A model generated the notes under the pieces. The model was not told the DNA's origin and did no database searches. It saw only the letters and a program-made list of their open reading frames with translations. From Micavibrio_B sp048498395 (GTDB lineage: Bacteria > Pseudomonadota > Alphaproteobacteria > Micavibrionales > Micavibrionaceae), in the NCBI GenBank assembly GCA_048498395.1, contig JBEHYB010000057.1, positions 1 through 16,737 of the forward strand: a stretch of DNA of 16,737 nucleotides. Direction: 5' to 3'. Below are positions 6,553 through 13,739 of the stretch, in pieces (the first letter of the stretch is position 1; every line of letters starts with the position of its first letter). Made by a program: the position numbers and the translations under genes.

Positions 6553-7149
6553 ATGCAAATCCAGCCTGAAACCATCATATGGAACCAGCCCTCGGCGACC
6601 TCTAAACCGGTCGCGCGCAATGAAGTGTTTCGCATGCAGAAAAGCGGCGACGACCGTATCAACGGCTCGATCCCGGTCTGGGGTTCTCCGCAGACCCCAG
6701 AGGAAGAAATTACCGCGAACCTGGCAACAAGTGCCAAAGGCGCAAAAGACCCGAGCTTTGCAACGGCTTTGGCCGAAACAGCGCCGGATGCGGGCACGAC
6801 AAAAGACGAGTCCTTCGGTTTTCTTGATATCGTCGATATGGTCAACCCTTTGCAACACATCCCGCTTGTCAGTACGGCCTATCGCGAGATTACCGGCGAT
6901 ACAATCAAGCCGATCTCGCGCATCATCGGCGGCGCGGCTTATGGCGGCTTTATCGGTGCCGCGGCAGGCGCGGCCAATGCGGTGGTTGAATATGAAACCG
7001 GCAAAGATGTCGGCGAAAATGTAGTGGCGATGGCCGAAGGCCAGAAAACCCATGAAGCGGCAGTCGCGACCGCCGCGAATACGCCGGATACGGACACTAC
7101 GATCGCAGTCGCCAATCTCCGCGCACCGCAGCCCCATTATAATTCCTGA
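6553..7149 (+). CDS. Hypothetical protein with glycine-zipper-like segment
   Basis: A 198-residue protein of unknown function. The first 80 residues are hydrophilic and probably disordered. The conserved-looking core is VDMVNPLQHIPLVSTAYREI (94-113), followed by ISRIIGGAAYGGFIGAAAGA at 121-140, a small-residue, glycine-zipper-like hydrophobic segment that could insert in or associate with a membrane, then EYETGKDVGENV. I recall similar short proteins with this NPLQHIPLVS-x-YR and ISRIIGG-x-YGG pattern in other Alphaproteobacteria, but cannot name the family. There is no signal peptide. The ATG at 6553 lacks a clear ribosome site and lies directly behind a candidate sigma-54 promoter, so it may be leaderless or nearly so. 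It is followed by the CACAGAG repeat at 7156. Confidence 0.75.
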   Translation: MQIQPETIIWNQPSATSKPVARNEVFRMQKSGDDRINGSIPVWGSPQTPEEEITANLATSAKGAKDPSFATALAETAPDAGTTKDESFGFLDIVDMVNPLQHIPLVSTAYREITGDTIKPISRIIGGAAYGGFIGAAAGAANAVVEYETGKDVGENVVAMAEGQKTHEAAVATAANTPDTDTTIAVANLRAPQPHYNS

Positions 7150-7155
7150 TTCAAT

Positions 7156-7233
7156 TAAACCACAGAGGCACAGAGAACACAGAGTTTGATATATTTCTCT
7201 GTGCACCCTTCTAACTCCGCTTCTCTGTGGTTA
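7156..7233. repeat. CACAGAG inverted-repeat element, copy A
   Basis: The left half carries three spaced copies of CACAGAG-like units (ACCACAGAG, CACAGAG, ACACAGAG). The right half carries the inverted units CTCTGTG and CTCTGTGGTTA, so the element folds on itself, with the outer pair TAAACCACAGAG against CTCTGTGGTTA (one extra A). Its right end is the stop codon of yggS (TAA on the minus strand, 7233-7231). It resembles short non-coding ACCACAGAGACACAGAG repeats seen dispersed in various bacterial genomes. Confidence 0.8.
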
Positions 7234-7854
7234 CCTCTCGCCAAACAGCGCCGTGCCGACGCGTACGAATGTCGCGCCTTCTTCGATCGCTATTTCAAAA
7301 TCGCCGCTCATCCCCATGCTCAGTTCCGGCAGGTTATTTTTTGCTGCAAGATTTTTCAGCAATGCGAAATGCGGCGCAGGGTCGGCAGCCACCGGCGGAA
7401 TACACATTAAACCCTTTATTTTCAGACCTTTTTCAAGCGCATAAGCCAGAAGCCCTGCAAAATTTTCAAGCGAAACGCCGGCTTTCTGGGCTTCATCTCC
7501 CGTATTGACCTGGATAAAACAGTCGGGATGGCGGTTCTGTTTTTTGCTTTCTTTCGCGATTTCATCGACGAGGTTCTCGCGGTCGATCGTTTCAATCACA
7601 TCAAAAAGCGCAACTGCGTCACGGGCTTTATTGGTCTGGAGCGGCCCGATCAGGTGCAGTTTCAGATCAGGATAGGTTTTACGAAGCTCCTGCCAGTGGC
7701 TTTTCGCTTCCTGTACGCGGTTTTCGCCGAACAGGCGGTGGCCCGTCTTCAGCGCTTCTTCGATTTTTTCAGATGACTGGTTCTTGCTCACCGCAATCAA
7801 TTGCGCGCGGCCCGCGATGCGTTTCTGAATGTCCTGAAAATTCTTTTCTATCAT
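7231..7854 (-). CDS. yggS: PLP homeostasis protein, YggS/PLPBP family
   Basis: Cytosolic pyridoxal-phosphate-binding protein of the alanine-racemase-like fold III family, involved in balancing B6 vitamers and amino-acid metabolism rather than catalysis. The PLP lysine is K24 in LIAVSK, followed by FGENRVQEA (42-50), HLIGPLQTNK (67-76), QVNTGDEAQKAGV and the phosphate-binding end LSMGMSGD with RVGTALFGER at the C-terminus. The usual GMSAD reads GMSGD, a mild change. At 207 residues it is slightly short, because the stop codon directly after FGER belongs to repeat copy A. The ATG at 7854 has no clear ribosome site; repeat copy B begins only 9 nt upstream, so the original 5' region may have been replaced. 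Family call secure. Confidence 0.95.
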   Translation of the reverse strand: MIEKNFQDIQKRIAGRAQLIAVSKNQSSEKIEEALKTGHRLFGENRVQEAKSHWQELRKTYPDLKLHLIGPLQTNKARDAVALFDVIETIDRENLVDEIAKESKKQNRHPDCFIQVNTGDEAQKAGVSLENFAGLLAYALEKGLKIKGLMCIPPVAADPAPHFALLKNLAAKNNLPELSMGMSGDFEIAIEEGATFVRVGTALFGER

Positions 7855-7863
7855 AGAATATTT

Positions 7864-7937
7864 TTACCACAGAGACACAGGGGACACAGAGGGTATTATT
7901 CAGGCAAAACTCTGCTTACTCTGTGTCTCTGTGGTAA
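7864..7937. repeat. CACAGAG inverted-repeat element, copy B
   Basis: TTACCACAGAGACACAG (7864-7880) and CTGTGTCTCTGTGGTAA (7921-7937) are perfect 17-bp inverted arms around a 40-bp centre that itself contains another CACAGAG. Same family as copy A, placed at the opposite (5') end of yggS. The apparent short reading frame across it (HRGHRG pattern) is a translation of the repeat, not a gene. Confidence 0.85.
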
Positions 7938-7942
7938 GAAAC

Positions 7943-7973
7943 AAAAAAAGGGCCCGGAAAACCGAGCCCTTTT
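7943..7973 (-). terminator. Intrinsic terminator of the porin gene
   Basis: On the minus strand GGGCTCGG pairs with CCGGGCCC around a TTTT loop (one G-T pair), directly followed by seven T. It starts 24 nt after the porin stop. An A/T-flanked stem makes it partly bidirectional. Confidence 0.9.
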
Positions 7974-7996
7974 CGTATTTCTATACTTCTAAAAAA

Positions 7997-9097
7997 TTAG
8001 AAGTTGATTTGTGTACCGAGCAATACGGATGTTGCATCAGCGTCAGAGCCGATAGCGCCGTTGTCGTTGAAATCTGCATAAGAAACAGATCCACGGAAGC
8101 TCATGCCTGGGCCGTATGTGTAGACTACACCACCGGTGTAACGATCAACATCAAATACGTCGTCAGCTTGTTCGTTCAGGTAAGACACGCCGAGCTTGAA
8201 TGGGCCAGTTGTGTAATCGCCACCAACAACCCAAGTGTCTGTATCTGTCAGACCGAGTGTTGCGCCAGCGCCTGTTGTACCAACGTCAGTTGCAGTGTAG
8301 ATCACACCGAGACCGAAAGCGCCGATATCGAAGTCTGCGCCGAGGTTCCACTGATCTGTATCAGAGTCAGCGTATGTGTAACCGCCGCCGAGGATCATGC
8401 CAACATTGTTGAATGAACCTTCGTAACGGAGAGCTGCTTCCCAAACGTCATCGATAGAATCAGCAGAGTTCAGGGAGTTACCATTGCCACCACGTGAAAC
8501 AGTTACTGCATCAGCAGATACTGTTGGTGTGTAGGAAACGCCAGCTTGGAAGCCGGAGAATACTGGTGTCAGGTAAGTAACTTTGTCAGCGTTGCCGGCA
8601 ATGTCGTTTGCGTAGTCGATGCCGCCATCATAGAAGTCTGTCAGACCGCCTGAAGCGCCAAAGTTGATTGGGTTGATGAACTGACGGATACCGTCGATGT
8701 TGTCATCAGCTGAAGGAGCAGCAACTTGCAGGAGGTAAGCAGCGCCATCTTCATCACCGAAGTTTACGCGACCCCAAGTACCTGCGAGGTATACGTATGA
8801 TTCGTCGAGATCAAATGACTCGCCACCGTCAGCAATAGCTTCCAGTTGGGCACCGACTGTGAGGCCGTTGTCCAGAGTTGTTTCGCCACCGAAGTGAACT
8901 TCAGTTTGACGCAGGATGTCGAAGTTGTGAACGCCAACACCAGTACCAACCAGATCATCGTCTTGGTCTGTGTAGTTTACGTAGCCTTTGAAGTGGCCGC
9001 CGAGGTTCAGCTTCAGTGTGCTGTCGTCTTGCGCGAACGCAGGAACAGCAGCCAAAGCGAGAACTGCTACAGCAGAGCTCAACAAGAGTTTGTTCAT
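7997..9097 (-). CDS. Outer-membrane porin, general 16-strand type
   Basis: A 366-residue outer-membrane beta-barrel for passive diffusion of small solutes. The signal peptide is MNKLLLSSAVAVLALAAVPAFA with cleavage before QDD. The mature chain is a succession of short amphipathic strands with Gly, Asp and aromatic residues (for example HFKGYVNYTDQDDD, SYVYLAGTWGRVNFGDEDGA, GGGYTYADS), and it ends LLGTQINF with the C-terminal Phe needed for BAM recognition. GRVNFGDEDGA matches the GxxxxGxxxG-type strand of bacterial Porin_4 proteins. ATG 9097 was chosen over an upstream GTG because GGAGAT lies 6 nt before it and the signal peptide starts there. Codons favour GCT, GTT, GGT and ACT much more than the neighbours, as in strongly expressed genes. 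Own terminator downstream. Confidence 0.92.
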   Translation of the reverse strand: MNKLLLSSAVAVLALAAVPAFAQDDSTLKLNLGGHFKGYVNYTDQDDDLVGTGVGVHNFDILRQTEVHFGGETTLDNGLTVGAQLEAIADGGESFDLDESYVYLAGTWGRVNFGDEDGAAYLLQVAAPSADDNIDGIRQFINPINFGASGGLTDFYDGGIDYANDIAGNADKVTYLTPVFSGFQAGVSYTPTVSADAVTVSRGGNGNSLNSADSIDDVWEAALRYEGSFNNVGMILGGGYTYADSDTDQWNLGADFDIGAFGLGVIYTATDVGTTGAGATLGLTDTDTWVVGGDYTTGPFKLGVSYLNEQADDVFDVDRYTGGVVYTYGPGMSFRGSVSYADFNDNGAIGSDADATSVLLGTQINF

Positions 9098-9354
9098 AGG
9101 GGTATCTCCAATTTTAATGTTTAATCTTAAGCCTTGAGGGCCATTGATATGTCCCTCGACTGACAGAAGCCTTCGGGACACGGCTCAATATTTACCTGAA
9201 CACCCCCAAAAGCAATCGGGGGCGTGCACGGAAGTCACATTTTGATTTCTTCTGTGGCAAAAACACCACATCAACCGTTGTCTATATTTGTAACTTATTG
9301 ATTTATAACGGTTTATTATTTCGCGAGGCACCATCGCCCGGAATCCGTAAAAAG
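9098..9354 (-). promoter_or_regulatory. Long upstream region of the porin gene
   Basis: No gene is seen here. On the minus strand it contains an AT-rich stretch (about 9270-9320, including TATAGA and TATAAA boxes), the 9-mer TTGCCACAG at 9260-9252 that is repeated upstream of the next outer-membrane gene, a C5/G5 stem around 9204-9222, and a GTCCC/GGGAC stem at 9151-9179 enclosing a GAAGGCTTC palindrome. This implies a long structured 5' leader, which is typical of small-RNA-controlled porin messages, but no target site can be proved. Confidence 0.35.
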
Positions 9355-9382
9355 AAAAGGCCCGAGAAAAATCGGGCCTTTT
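9355..9382 (-). terminator. Intrinsic terminator of the TorF-like gene
   Basis: Minus strand: AAAAGGCCCGA, a six-base T-rich loop, TCGGGCCTTTT, then CTTTTT. The 7-bp GC stem is flanked by A/T pairs. It begins about 26 nt past the stop of the TorF-like gene. Confidence 0.9.
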
Positions 9383-9408
9383 CGAATCTTTTTTACAGCC
9401 AAAGCTGA

Positions 9409-10146
9409 TTAGAAGGAGCGTGATACGGCGAACACGACGCGCTCTGAACAGCCGTCCAGGCATTCGTCAGGCTCGCTCAGGTCTGTATCTACATAGTTCA
9501 GGCTGAGATTGAAGCCGTTCCATGTGTAGCCAACACCAGCTGACCAGTCCCAGTAATCGACACCGTCGTCGATCGCCTGGTAACCAACATGACCGTTCAG
9601 AGAGAAGTCATATGGCAGCGGAACCGCTACACCAAGAGCTGTGTATTCGGCATCGCCTGTATCGCCAAAGAATTCAGGTGAGTAGTTGAAACTGCCGGTT
9701 GCTGTGAACGGGCCAAAGTTATGGGACAGGCTGGCAGCAACTTCCCAGTAATCGTAGTTCAGATCAGAGTCTGCGCCCGGGTAAGCATAGTAAATAGCGC
9801 CGAGTTTCCAGTCGGAAGCGATTGGAGCGATCGAGCCTTGAACGCCTGCGTACAAGTCGGTTTCGATCGAAGCTTCGTCGCCGTCATTGAAATCGACATT
9901 GGAAGCCCAGATACCTGCATAGAGGCCGACCGGCAGCGAATCAGTTGCGCCGTATGTGTAGTCGAATCCACCCTGAACGGCAGGACCTTCATCTGATTGT
10001 GAAATACCGCGGAAAGTGTAATCGCTTGTCAGCGCGATATTGGCTGTAAATGCGCCAGGGAAGGTAGAAGCAGCTGTTTCAGCTTTTGCCGATGCCGCAA
10101 AACCCAACGCCAGAACGGCGCAGGAAAGAGCAATGATCTTTTTCAT
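9409..10146 (-). CDS. TorF-family putative porin (Gcw_chp domain)
   Basis: A 245-residue outer-membrane protein of the Gcw_chp/TorF family (proteobacterial conserved beta-barrel, function poorly known). The signal peptide MKKIIALSCAVLALGFAASAKA is followed by the family hallmark: ANIALTSDYTFRGISQSDEGPAVQGG lies at about residues 35-60, continuing into VGLYAGIWASNVDF. The repeated aromatic Y/W-rich strands and the terminal Phe (VSRSF) mark a barrel. Two cysteines close to the C-terminus (DECLDGCSER) may form a disulphide in the last loop. The ribosome site GAGGAT lies 7 nt before the ATG. It is separate from the porin gene downstream, with its own terminator, and shares the strongly biased codon use. 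Confidence 0.9.
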   Translation of the reverse strand: MKKIIALSCAVLALGFAASAKAETAASTFPGAFTANIALTSDYTFRGISQSDEGPAVQGGFDYTYGATDSLPVGLYAGIWASNVDFNDGDEASIETDLYAGVQGSIAPIASDWKLGAIYYAYPGADSDLNYDYWEVAASLSHNFGPFTATGSFNYSPEFFGDTGDAEYTALGVAVPLPYDFSLNGHVGYQAIDDGVDYWDWSAGVGYTWNGFNLSLNYVDTDLSEPDECLDGCSERVVFAVSRSF

Positions 10147-10425
10147 TTATAATCCTCGTTAAATTGATTTTGGAATAGCTGCTATGCATTTTGTTCATTG
10201 CACAATGATTTGCAACTGCTAAATAAATTTGCGCTTTTCCCTGTGGCAATTCTGCAACATTGCTATTTGCAGGACCAATCCCCAATTCACTTACCGCACT
10301 GATTTTATTGTTATTGTTTGCACTCAATTGACTGAGCGGGCCTTGAGCGGGGGTACGCGCCATGATAAGCCGTTGATGACAACGACAGACTGAAATACGC
10401 GCTGCATTTTTTAAGAGGCCTTTTG
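10147..10425. promoter_or_regulatory. Divergent promoter region between TorF-like and lipoprotein genes
   Basis: No gene seen. AT-rich, with several TTGCAA/TTGCA words (10209-10280) and the 9-mer CTGTGGCAA at 10241-10249. Read on the minus strand, TTGCCA of this 9-mer is a 5/6 match to a -35 box with the weak TTATTT 17 nt further, so it may be the TorF promoter. On the plus strand AAGAGG at 10413-10418 is the ribosome site for the lipoprotein gene. Confidence 0.4.
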
Positions 10426-10980
10426 ATGAAATCTTTCCAGAATTTTTCGCTCTTCCTGCTTACGGCCTCCGCCGTGACGCTCACACTTGCCGGCTGCAAT
10501 TCCGTACAGAGCGAAGCTAAATACCCGACCGGTGCCGACCGCACTGAAAGCGGCGCGAACAATATCTACGAAAAGCCGCAGGGCATATTCGGCAAAGGCG
10601 GCATATTCGGCGGCGGCAAGTCTAAGGATAACAGCCATGGCGATAACGGCATCGATGTGAATTCCTATCTGTGGCGCGCGTCGCTGGATACGGTTTCCTT
10701 TATGCCGCTCGCCAGCGCGGATCCGTTCGGCGGCACGATCATTACCGACTGGTATGTCGATCCGGCCACGCCGAAAGAACGCACGAAACTCAACGTGTTT
10801 ATCCTGGGCCGCGAACTGAAAGCCGATGGTGTCAAAGTCAAAGCTTTCCGCCAGACGCTTAAAGGCTCCAACTGGGTCGATGCGCCTGTTTCTGCGGATA
10901 CGGGCCGCAAGCTTGAAGATGCGATCCTGACCCGCGCACGCCAGATGCGCGTCGCCAAGGAAGACGGCGGCGTTTTCTAA
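10426..10980 (+). CDS. DUF3576-type lipoprotein
   Basis: A 184-residue predicted lipoprotein. The signal sequence ends in the lipobox LAGC with Cys24, so the mature protein would be lipidated and envelope-bound; Asn at +2 does not signal inner-membrane retention. A Gly-rich stretch (GIFGKGGIFGGGKSKD) at about 49-64 precedes the conserved domain: VNSYLWRASLDTVSFMPLASADPFGG, then TDWYVDPATPKERTKLNVFILGRELKADGVKVKAFRQ, matching what I recall of DUF3576, an alphaproteobacterial family commonly found just before leuS. AGAGG 7 nt before ATG 10426 sets the start rather than the TTG at 10423. Function unknown; a link to LPS transport through nearby lptE is conjecture. Confidence 0.88.
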   Translation: MKSFQNFSLFLLTASAVTLTLAGCNSVQSEAKYPTGADRTESGANNIYEKPQGIFGKGGIFGGGKSKDNSHGDNGIDVNSYLWRASLDTVSFMPLASADPFGGTIITDWYVDPATPKERTKLNVFILGRELKADGVKVKAFRQTLKGSNWVDAPVSADTGRKLEDAILTRARQMRVAKEDGGVF

Positions 10981-11017
10981 AGACCGCTATCCCTGCGAAT
11001 TTACCGCTCTTTGTGTC

Positions 11018-11104
11018 ATCCCCGCGACCTCCTACGCTAAAGCTTTGGAGGTCGTTGTGATTCAAAAGTGTATCGGAGCCTTGGCGTAGATAGAAAGCGG
11101 GGAT
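11018..11104. repeat. Nested palindromic element with ATCCCCGC ends
   Basis: Outer arms ATCCCCGC (11018-11025) and GCGGGGAT (11097-11104) enclose two further inverted pairs: GACCTCC against GGAGGTC (11026-11053 area), and CTACGC with following AARGCT against AGCCTTGGCGTAG (13 positions with 2 mismatches). It could fold into a branched RNA or cruciform. It shares its ends with elements at 3012 and 16680. It fills much of the gap between the lipoprotein gene and leuS; no gene is seen in 10981-11201. Confidence 0.7.
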
Positions 11105-11147
11105 CTCCTTTTGAGGGCATTTACAACAACAGGCACAGCCATTCCCG

Positions 11148-11177
11148 TTGTAATTCCGTTCTTTTCCTTGCTAGTAT
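11148..11177 (+). promoter_or_regulatory. Candidate leuS promoter (extended -10)
   Basis: TTGTAA (11148-11153), 18-bp spacer, and TAGTAT (11172-11177) preceded by TG one base upstream. Transcription would start near 11184, giving an 18-nt leader with AAGGAA 7 nt before the ATG. Confidence 0.4.
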
Positions 11178-11201
11178 GCGCGTCCATCAAGGAATTTAGA
11201 T

Positions 11202-13733
11202 ATGGCTGAACGATATAATATCCGCGAAACAGAAGAAAAATGGCGCAAGGTCTGGGCAGACCAGGAGACTTTCAAAGTCACCGAAGACCCGTCGAAAAAG
11301 AAATACTACGTCCTTGAGATGTTCCCGTATCCGTCAGGCCGCATCCATGTCGGCCATGTGCGCAACTACGCGCTCGGGGATGTCGTGGCGCGTTACCGCC
11401 GCGCGCAGGGCTTCAATGTTTTACACCCGATGGGCTGGGACGCGTTTGGCCTTCCGGCTGAAAATGCTGCGCTTGAGCGCGGCCAGCACCCGGCGAAATG
11501 GACCTATGCCAATACCGAAGCCATGGGCGTGCAGATGCGCCAGATGGGGCTTTCTCTCGACTGGTCACGCGAAGTCACAAGCTGCGCCCCCGACTATTAC
11601 AAACACGAACAGAAGATGTTTCTCGACTTTTTGAAAGTCGGCCTGGCCTACCGCAAGGAGTCGATGGTCAACTGGGACCCGATCGACAATACGGTTCTCG
11701 CCAACGAACAGGTGATCGACGGCAAAGGCTGGCGCACAGGCGCGCCGGTCGAACGCCGCAAGTTAAACCAGTGGTTCCTGAAGATCACCGAATACGGCGA
11801 CGAGCTTCTGGAGGCCCTGAAAACACTCGACCGCTGGCCTGAAAAAGTCCGCATCATGCAGGAGAACTGGATCGGCCGTTCCAAAGGCGCGCGCCTTACC
11901 TGGGATATCGTCGGCGGTACCGACAAGATCGATGTTTTCACGACACGCCCCGATACGCTGTTTGGCGCGTCTTTCCTGGCAATCGCGCCTGATCATCCTC
12001 TGGCCAAAAAACTCGCCGGCGATAAAGCGGGTTTCGATGATTTCATCAAGCAGTGCCAGGCCGCAGGGACAAGTGAGGCCGCCATCGAACAGGCCGAGAA
12101 AATCGGTTTCGACACTGGTGCCAAGGTCGCGCATCCTTTCGATGCGAACTGGCAGATCCCGGTTTATATCGCGAATTTCGTGCTGATGGATTACGGCACC
12201 GGCGCAGTCTTCGGCTGTCCGGCGCATGACGAGCGCGATTTTGCCTTCGCGACAAAATACAAACTGCCGATCAAGCAAGTGGTGGAAGGCGGCGAAGAGC
12301 TCCCCTACACAGGCGACGGCATTCTGATCAACTCGGATTTCCTCAACGGCCTGAATATCGAAGACGCAAAAGCCGCAGCAATTGCAAAGATCGAAAGCCT
12401 TGGCAAAGGCACGGGCGTGACGCAATACCGCCTGCGCGACTGGGGCATCTCGCGCCAGCGTTACTGGGGTTGCCCGATCCCGATCATCCATTGCGAGAAA
12501 TGCGGCGTGGTGCCGGTCCCGGAAGACCAGCTGCCAGTGACGCTGCCTGAAGATGTCACCTTCGATAAGCCGGGCAACCCGCTCGAACGTCATCCGACAT
12601 GGAAAAACGTCAGCTGCCCGACCTGCAAAGGCGCGGCTAAACGCGAAACGGATACGTTCGACACGTTCTTTGAATCCTCATGGTATTTCGCGCGTTATGC
12701 AGATCCGCATAACGACAAAACTGGATTTGACAAGAAAAAGGCTGATTACTGGCTGCCGGTCGATCAGTATATCGGCGGTGTCGAACACGCGGTCCTGCAT
12801 CTTCTCTATTCGCGCTTCTTCACGCGTGCGCTGAAACAATGCGGTTATCTCGACGTGTCCGAGCCGTTCTCGGGCCTGTTTACACAAGGCATGATTACGC
12901 ATGCGACCTTCCAGGATCAGGACGGCAAATGGCTCTTCCCGACCGAAGTTGAGAAGGGCGATAAAGGCTTTGTCACCAAAGACGGCGGCAGGCCGGTCAA
13001 GGTCGGTGCGACGATCAAGATGTCGAAGTCGAAAAAGAATGTCGTCGACCCGCAGGATATCCTGGACACTTACGGCGCGGATGCCGCGCGTCTTTTCATC
13101 CTGTCTGACTCACCTCCCGAGCGCGATCTCGAATGGTCGGAAGCAGGCCTTGAGGGCGCATGGCGCTTTATCAACCGCCTCTATCGCCTTGTCTCTGAAA
13201 ATGCCGGATTGTCGGCGGGCGATATGAAAGACATGTCGCCGGAGGCCGAGAAACTGCTGCAAAAAGCGCATCAGACGCTGCACGCGGTGGCGAACGATAT
13301 CGAAGCCTTCCACATGAACAAGGCGGTGGCGCGCGTACGCGAGCTGTTCAATGCGGCTGAAAGCTTCAAGCCGCAAAACGGCGCGGACCAGAGCGCCTAT
13401 CGCCAGGTGCTTGAGTTCATCGTGCAGGGCATCAACCCCATGATCCCGCATATCACCGAAGAGCTCTGGCAGGGCTTCGGGCACAAGGACATGCTCGCCA
13501 ATTCGTCATGGCCAAAAGTGAATGAGAAATATCTCGTGAACGATACGGTGACGATGGCGGTCCAGGTGAACGGCAAGGTGCGCGCGACGATTACGCTGCC
13601 GACCGGGCTTGATCAGAAACAGACCGAAGAACAGGCGCTTGCCAATGGCGATGTCGTCAAGGCTATCGATGGAAAAGCGATCAAGAAAGTGATCGTGGTG
13701 CCGGGCCGTATCGTCAATATTGTCGCGGCGTAA
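11202..13733 (+). CDS. leuS: Leucyl-tRNA synthetase
   Basis: Class-I aminoacyl-tRNA synthetase that charges tRNA-Leu with leucine in the cytosol; 843 residues, close to the bacterial norm of about 860. Order of parts: catalytic HVGH at residues 49-52 in PYPSGRIHVGH; CP1 editing domain from about 225 to 415, with TTRPDTLFGA and the editing-site HDERD at 342-346 intact; Zn-ribbon with two CxxC pairs (HCEKC and SCPTC) near 430-475; KMSKS loop at 606-610; anticodon-binding helical domain and a C-terminal VQVNGKVRATI domain. ATG 11202 has AAGGAA 7 nt upstream. It ends 6 nt before the stop of the convergent reductase-like gene, unlike the usual arrangement where lptE follows directly. All residues needed for charging and proofreading appear present. 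Confidence 0.99.
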   Translation: MAERYNIRETEEKWRKVWADQETFKVTEDPSKKKYYVLEMFPYPSGRIHVGHVRNYALGDVVARYRRAQGFNVLHPMGWDAFGLPAENAALERGQHPAKWTYANTEAMGVQMRQMGLSLDWSREVTSCAPDYYKHEQKMFLDFLKVGLAYRKESMVNWDPIDNTVLANEQVIDGKGWRTGAPVERRKLNQWFLKITEYGDELLEALKTLDRWPEKVRIMQENWIGRSKGARLTWDIVGGTDKIDVFTTRPDTLFGASFLAIAPDHPLAKKLAGDKAGFDDFIKQCQAAGTSEAAIEQAEKIGFDTGAKVAHPFDANWQIPVYIANFVLMDYGTGAVFGCPAHDERDFAFATKYKLPIKQVVEGGEELPYTGDGILINSDFLNGLNIEDAKAAAIAKIESLGKGTGVTQYRLRDWGISRQRYWGCPIPIIHCEKCGVVPVPEDQLPVTLPEDVTFDKPGNPLERHPTWKNVSCPTCKGAAKRETDTFDTFFESSWYFARYADPHNDKTGFDKKKADYWLPVDQYIGGVEHAVLHLLYSRFFTRALKQCGYLDVSEPFSGLFTQGMITHATFQDQDGKWLFPTEVEKGDKGFVTKDGGRPVKVGATIKMSKSKKNVVDPQDILDTYGADAARLFILSDSPPERDLEWSEAGLEGAWRFINRLYRLVSENAGLSAGDMKDMSPEAEKLLQKAHQTLHAVANDIEAFHMNKAVARVRELFNAAESFKPQNGADQSAYRQVLEFIVQGINPMIPHITEELWQGFGHKDMLANSSWPKVNEKYLVNDTVTMAVQVNGKVRATITLPTGLDQKQTEEQALANGDVVKAIDGKAIKKVIVVPGRIVNIVAA

Positions 13734-13739
13734 AAAGCT

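Noticed and set aside
7156..7937. CACAGAG units as a CRISPR array
   Set aside because: The units are inverted about a centre, not directly repeated with equal unique spacers, and no cas genes are present.
7801..7992. Short plus-strand reading frame with an HRGHRG pattern
   Set aside because: It translates repeat copy B and the antisense start of yggS; it has no ribosome site or conserved domain.
7931..8416. Cys-rich plus-strand frame antisense to the porin
   Set aside because: The cysteines arise from reverse-complemented GCA/ACA porin codons; there is no start signal, and the strong porin reading explains the sequence.
9181..9230. C5/G5 stem as an intrinsic terminator
   Set aside because: It lacks a T-tract on either strand and lies inside the porin leader; the adjacent 9355-9382 element is the clear terminator.
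11763..12593. Long 276-residue minus-strand frame inside leuS
   Set aside because: It is antisense to the highly conserved LeuRS editing and catalytic regions and reflects GC-rich codon bias.
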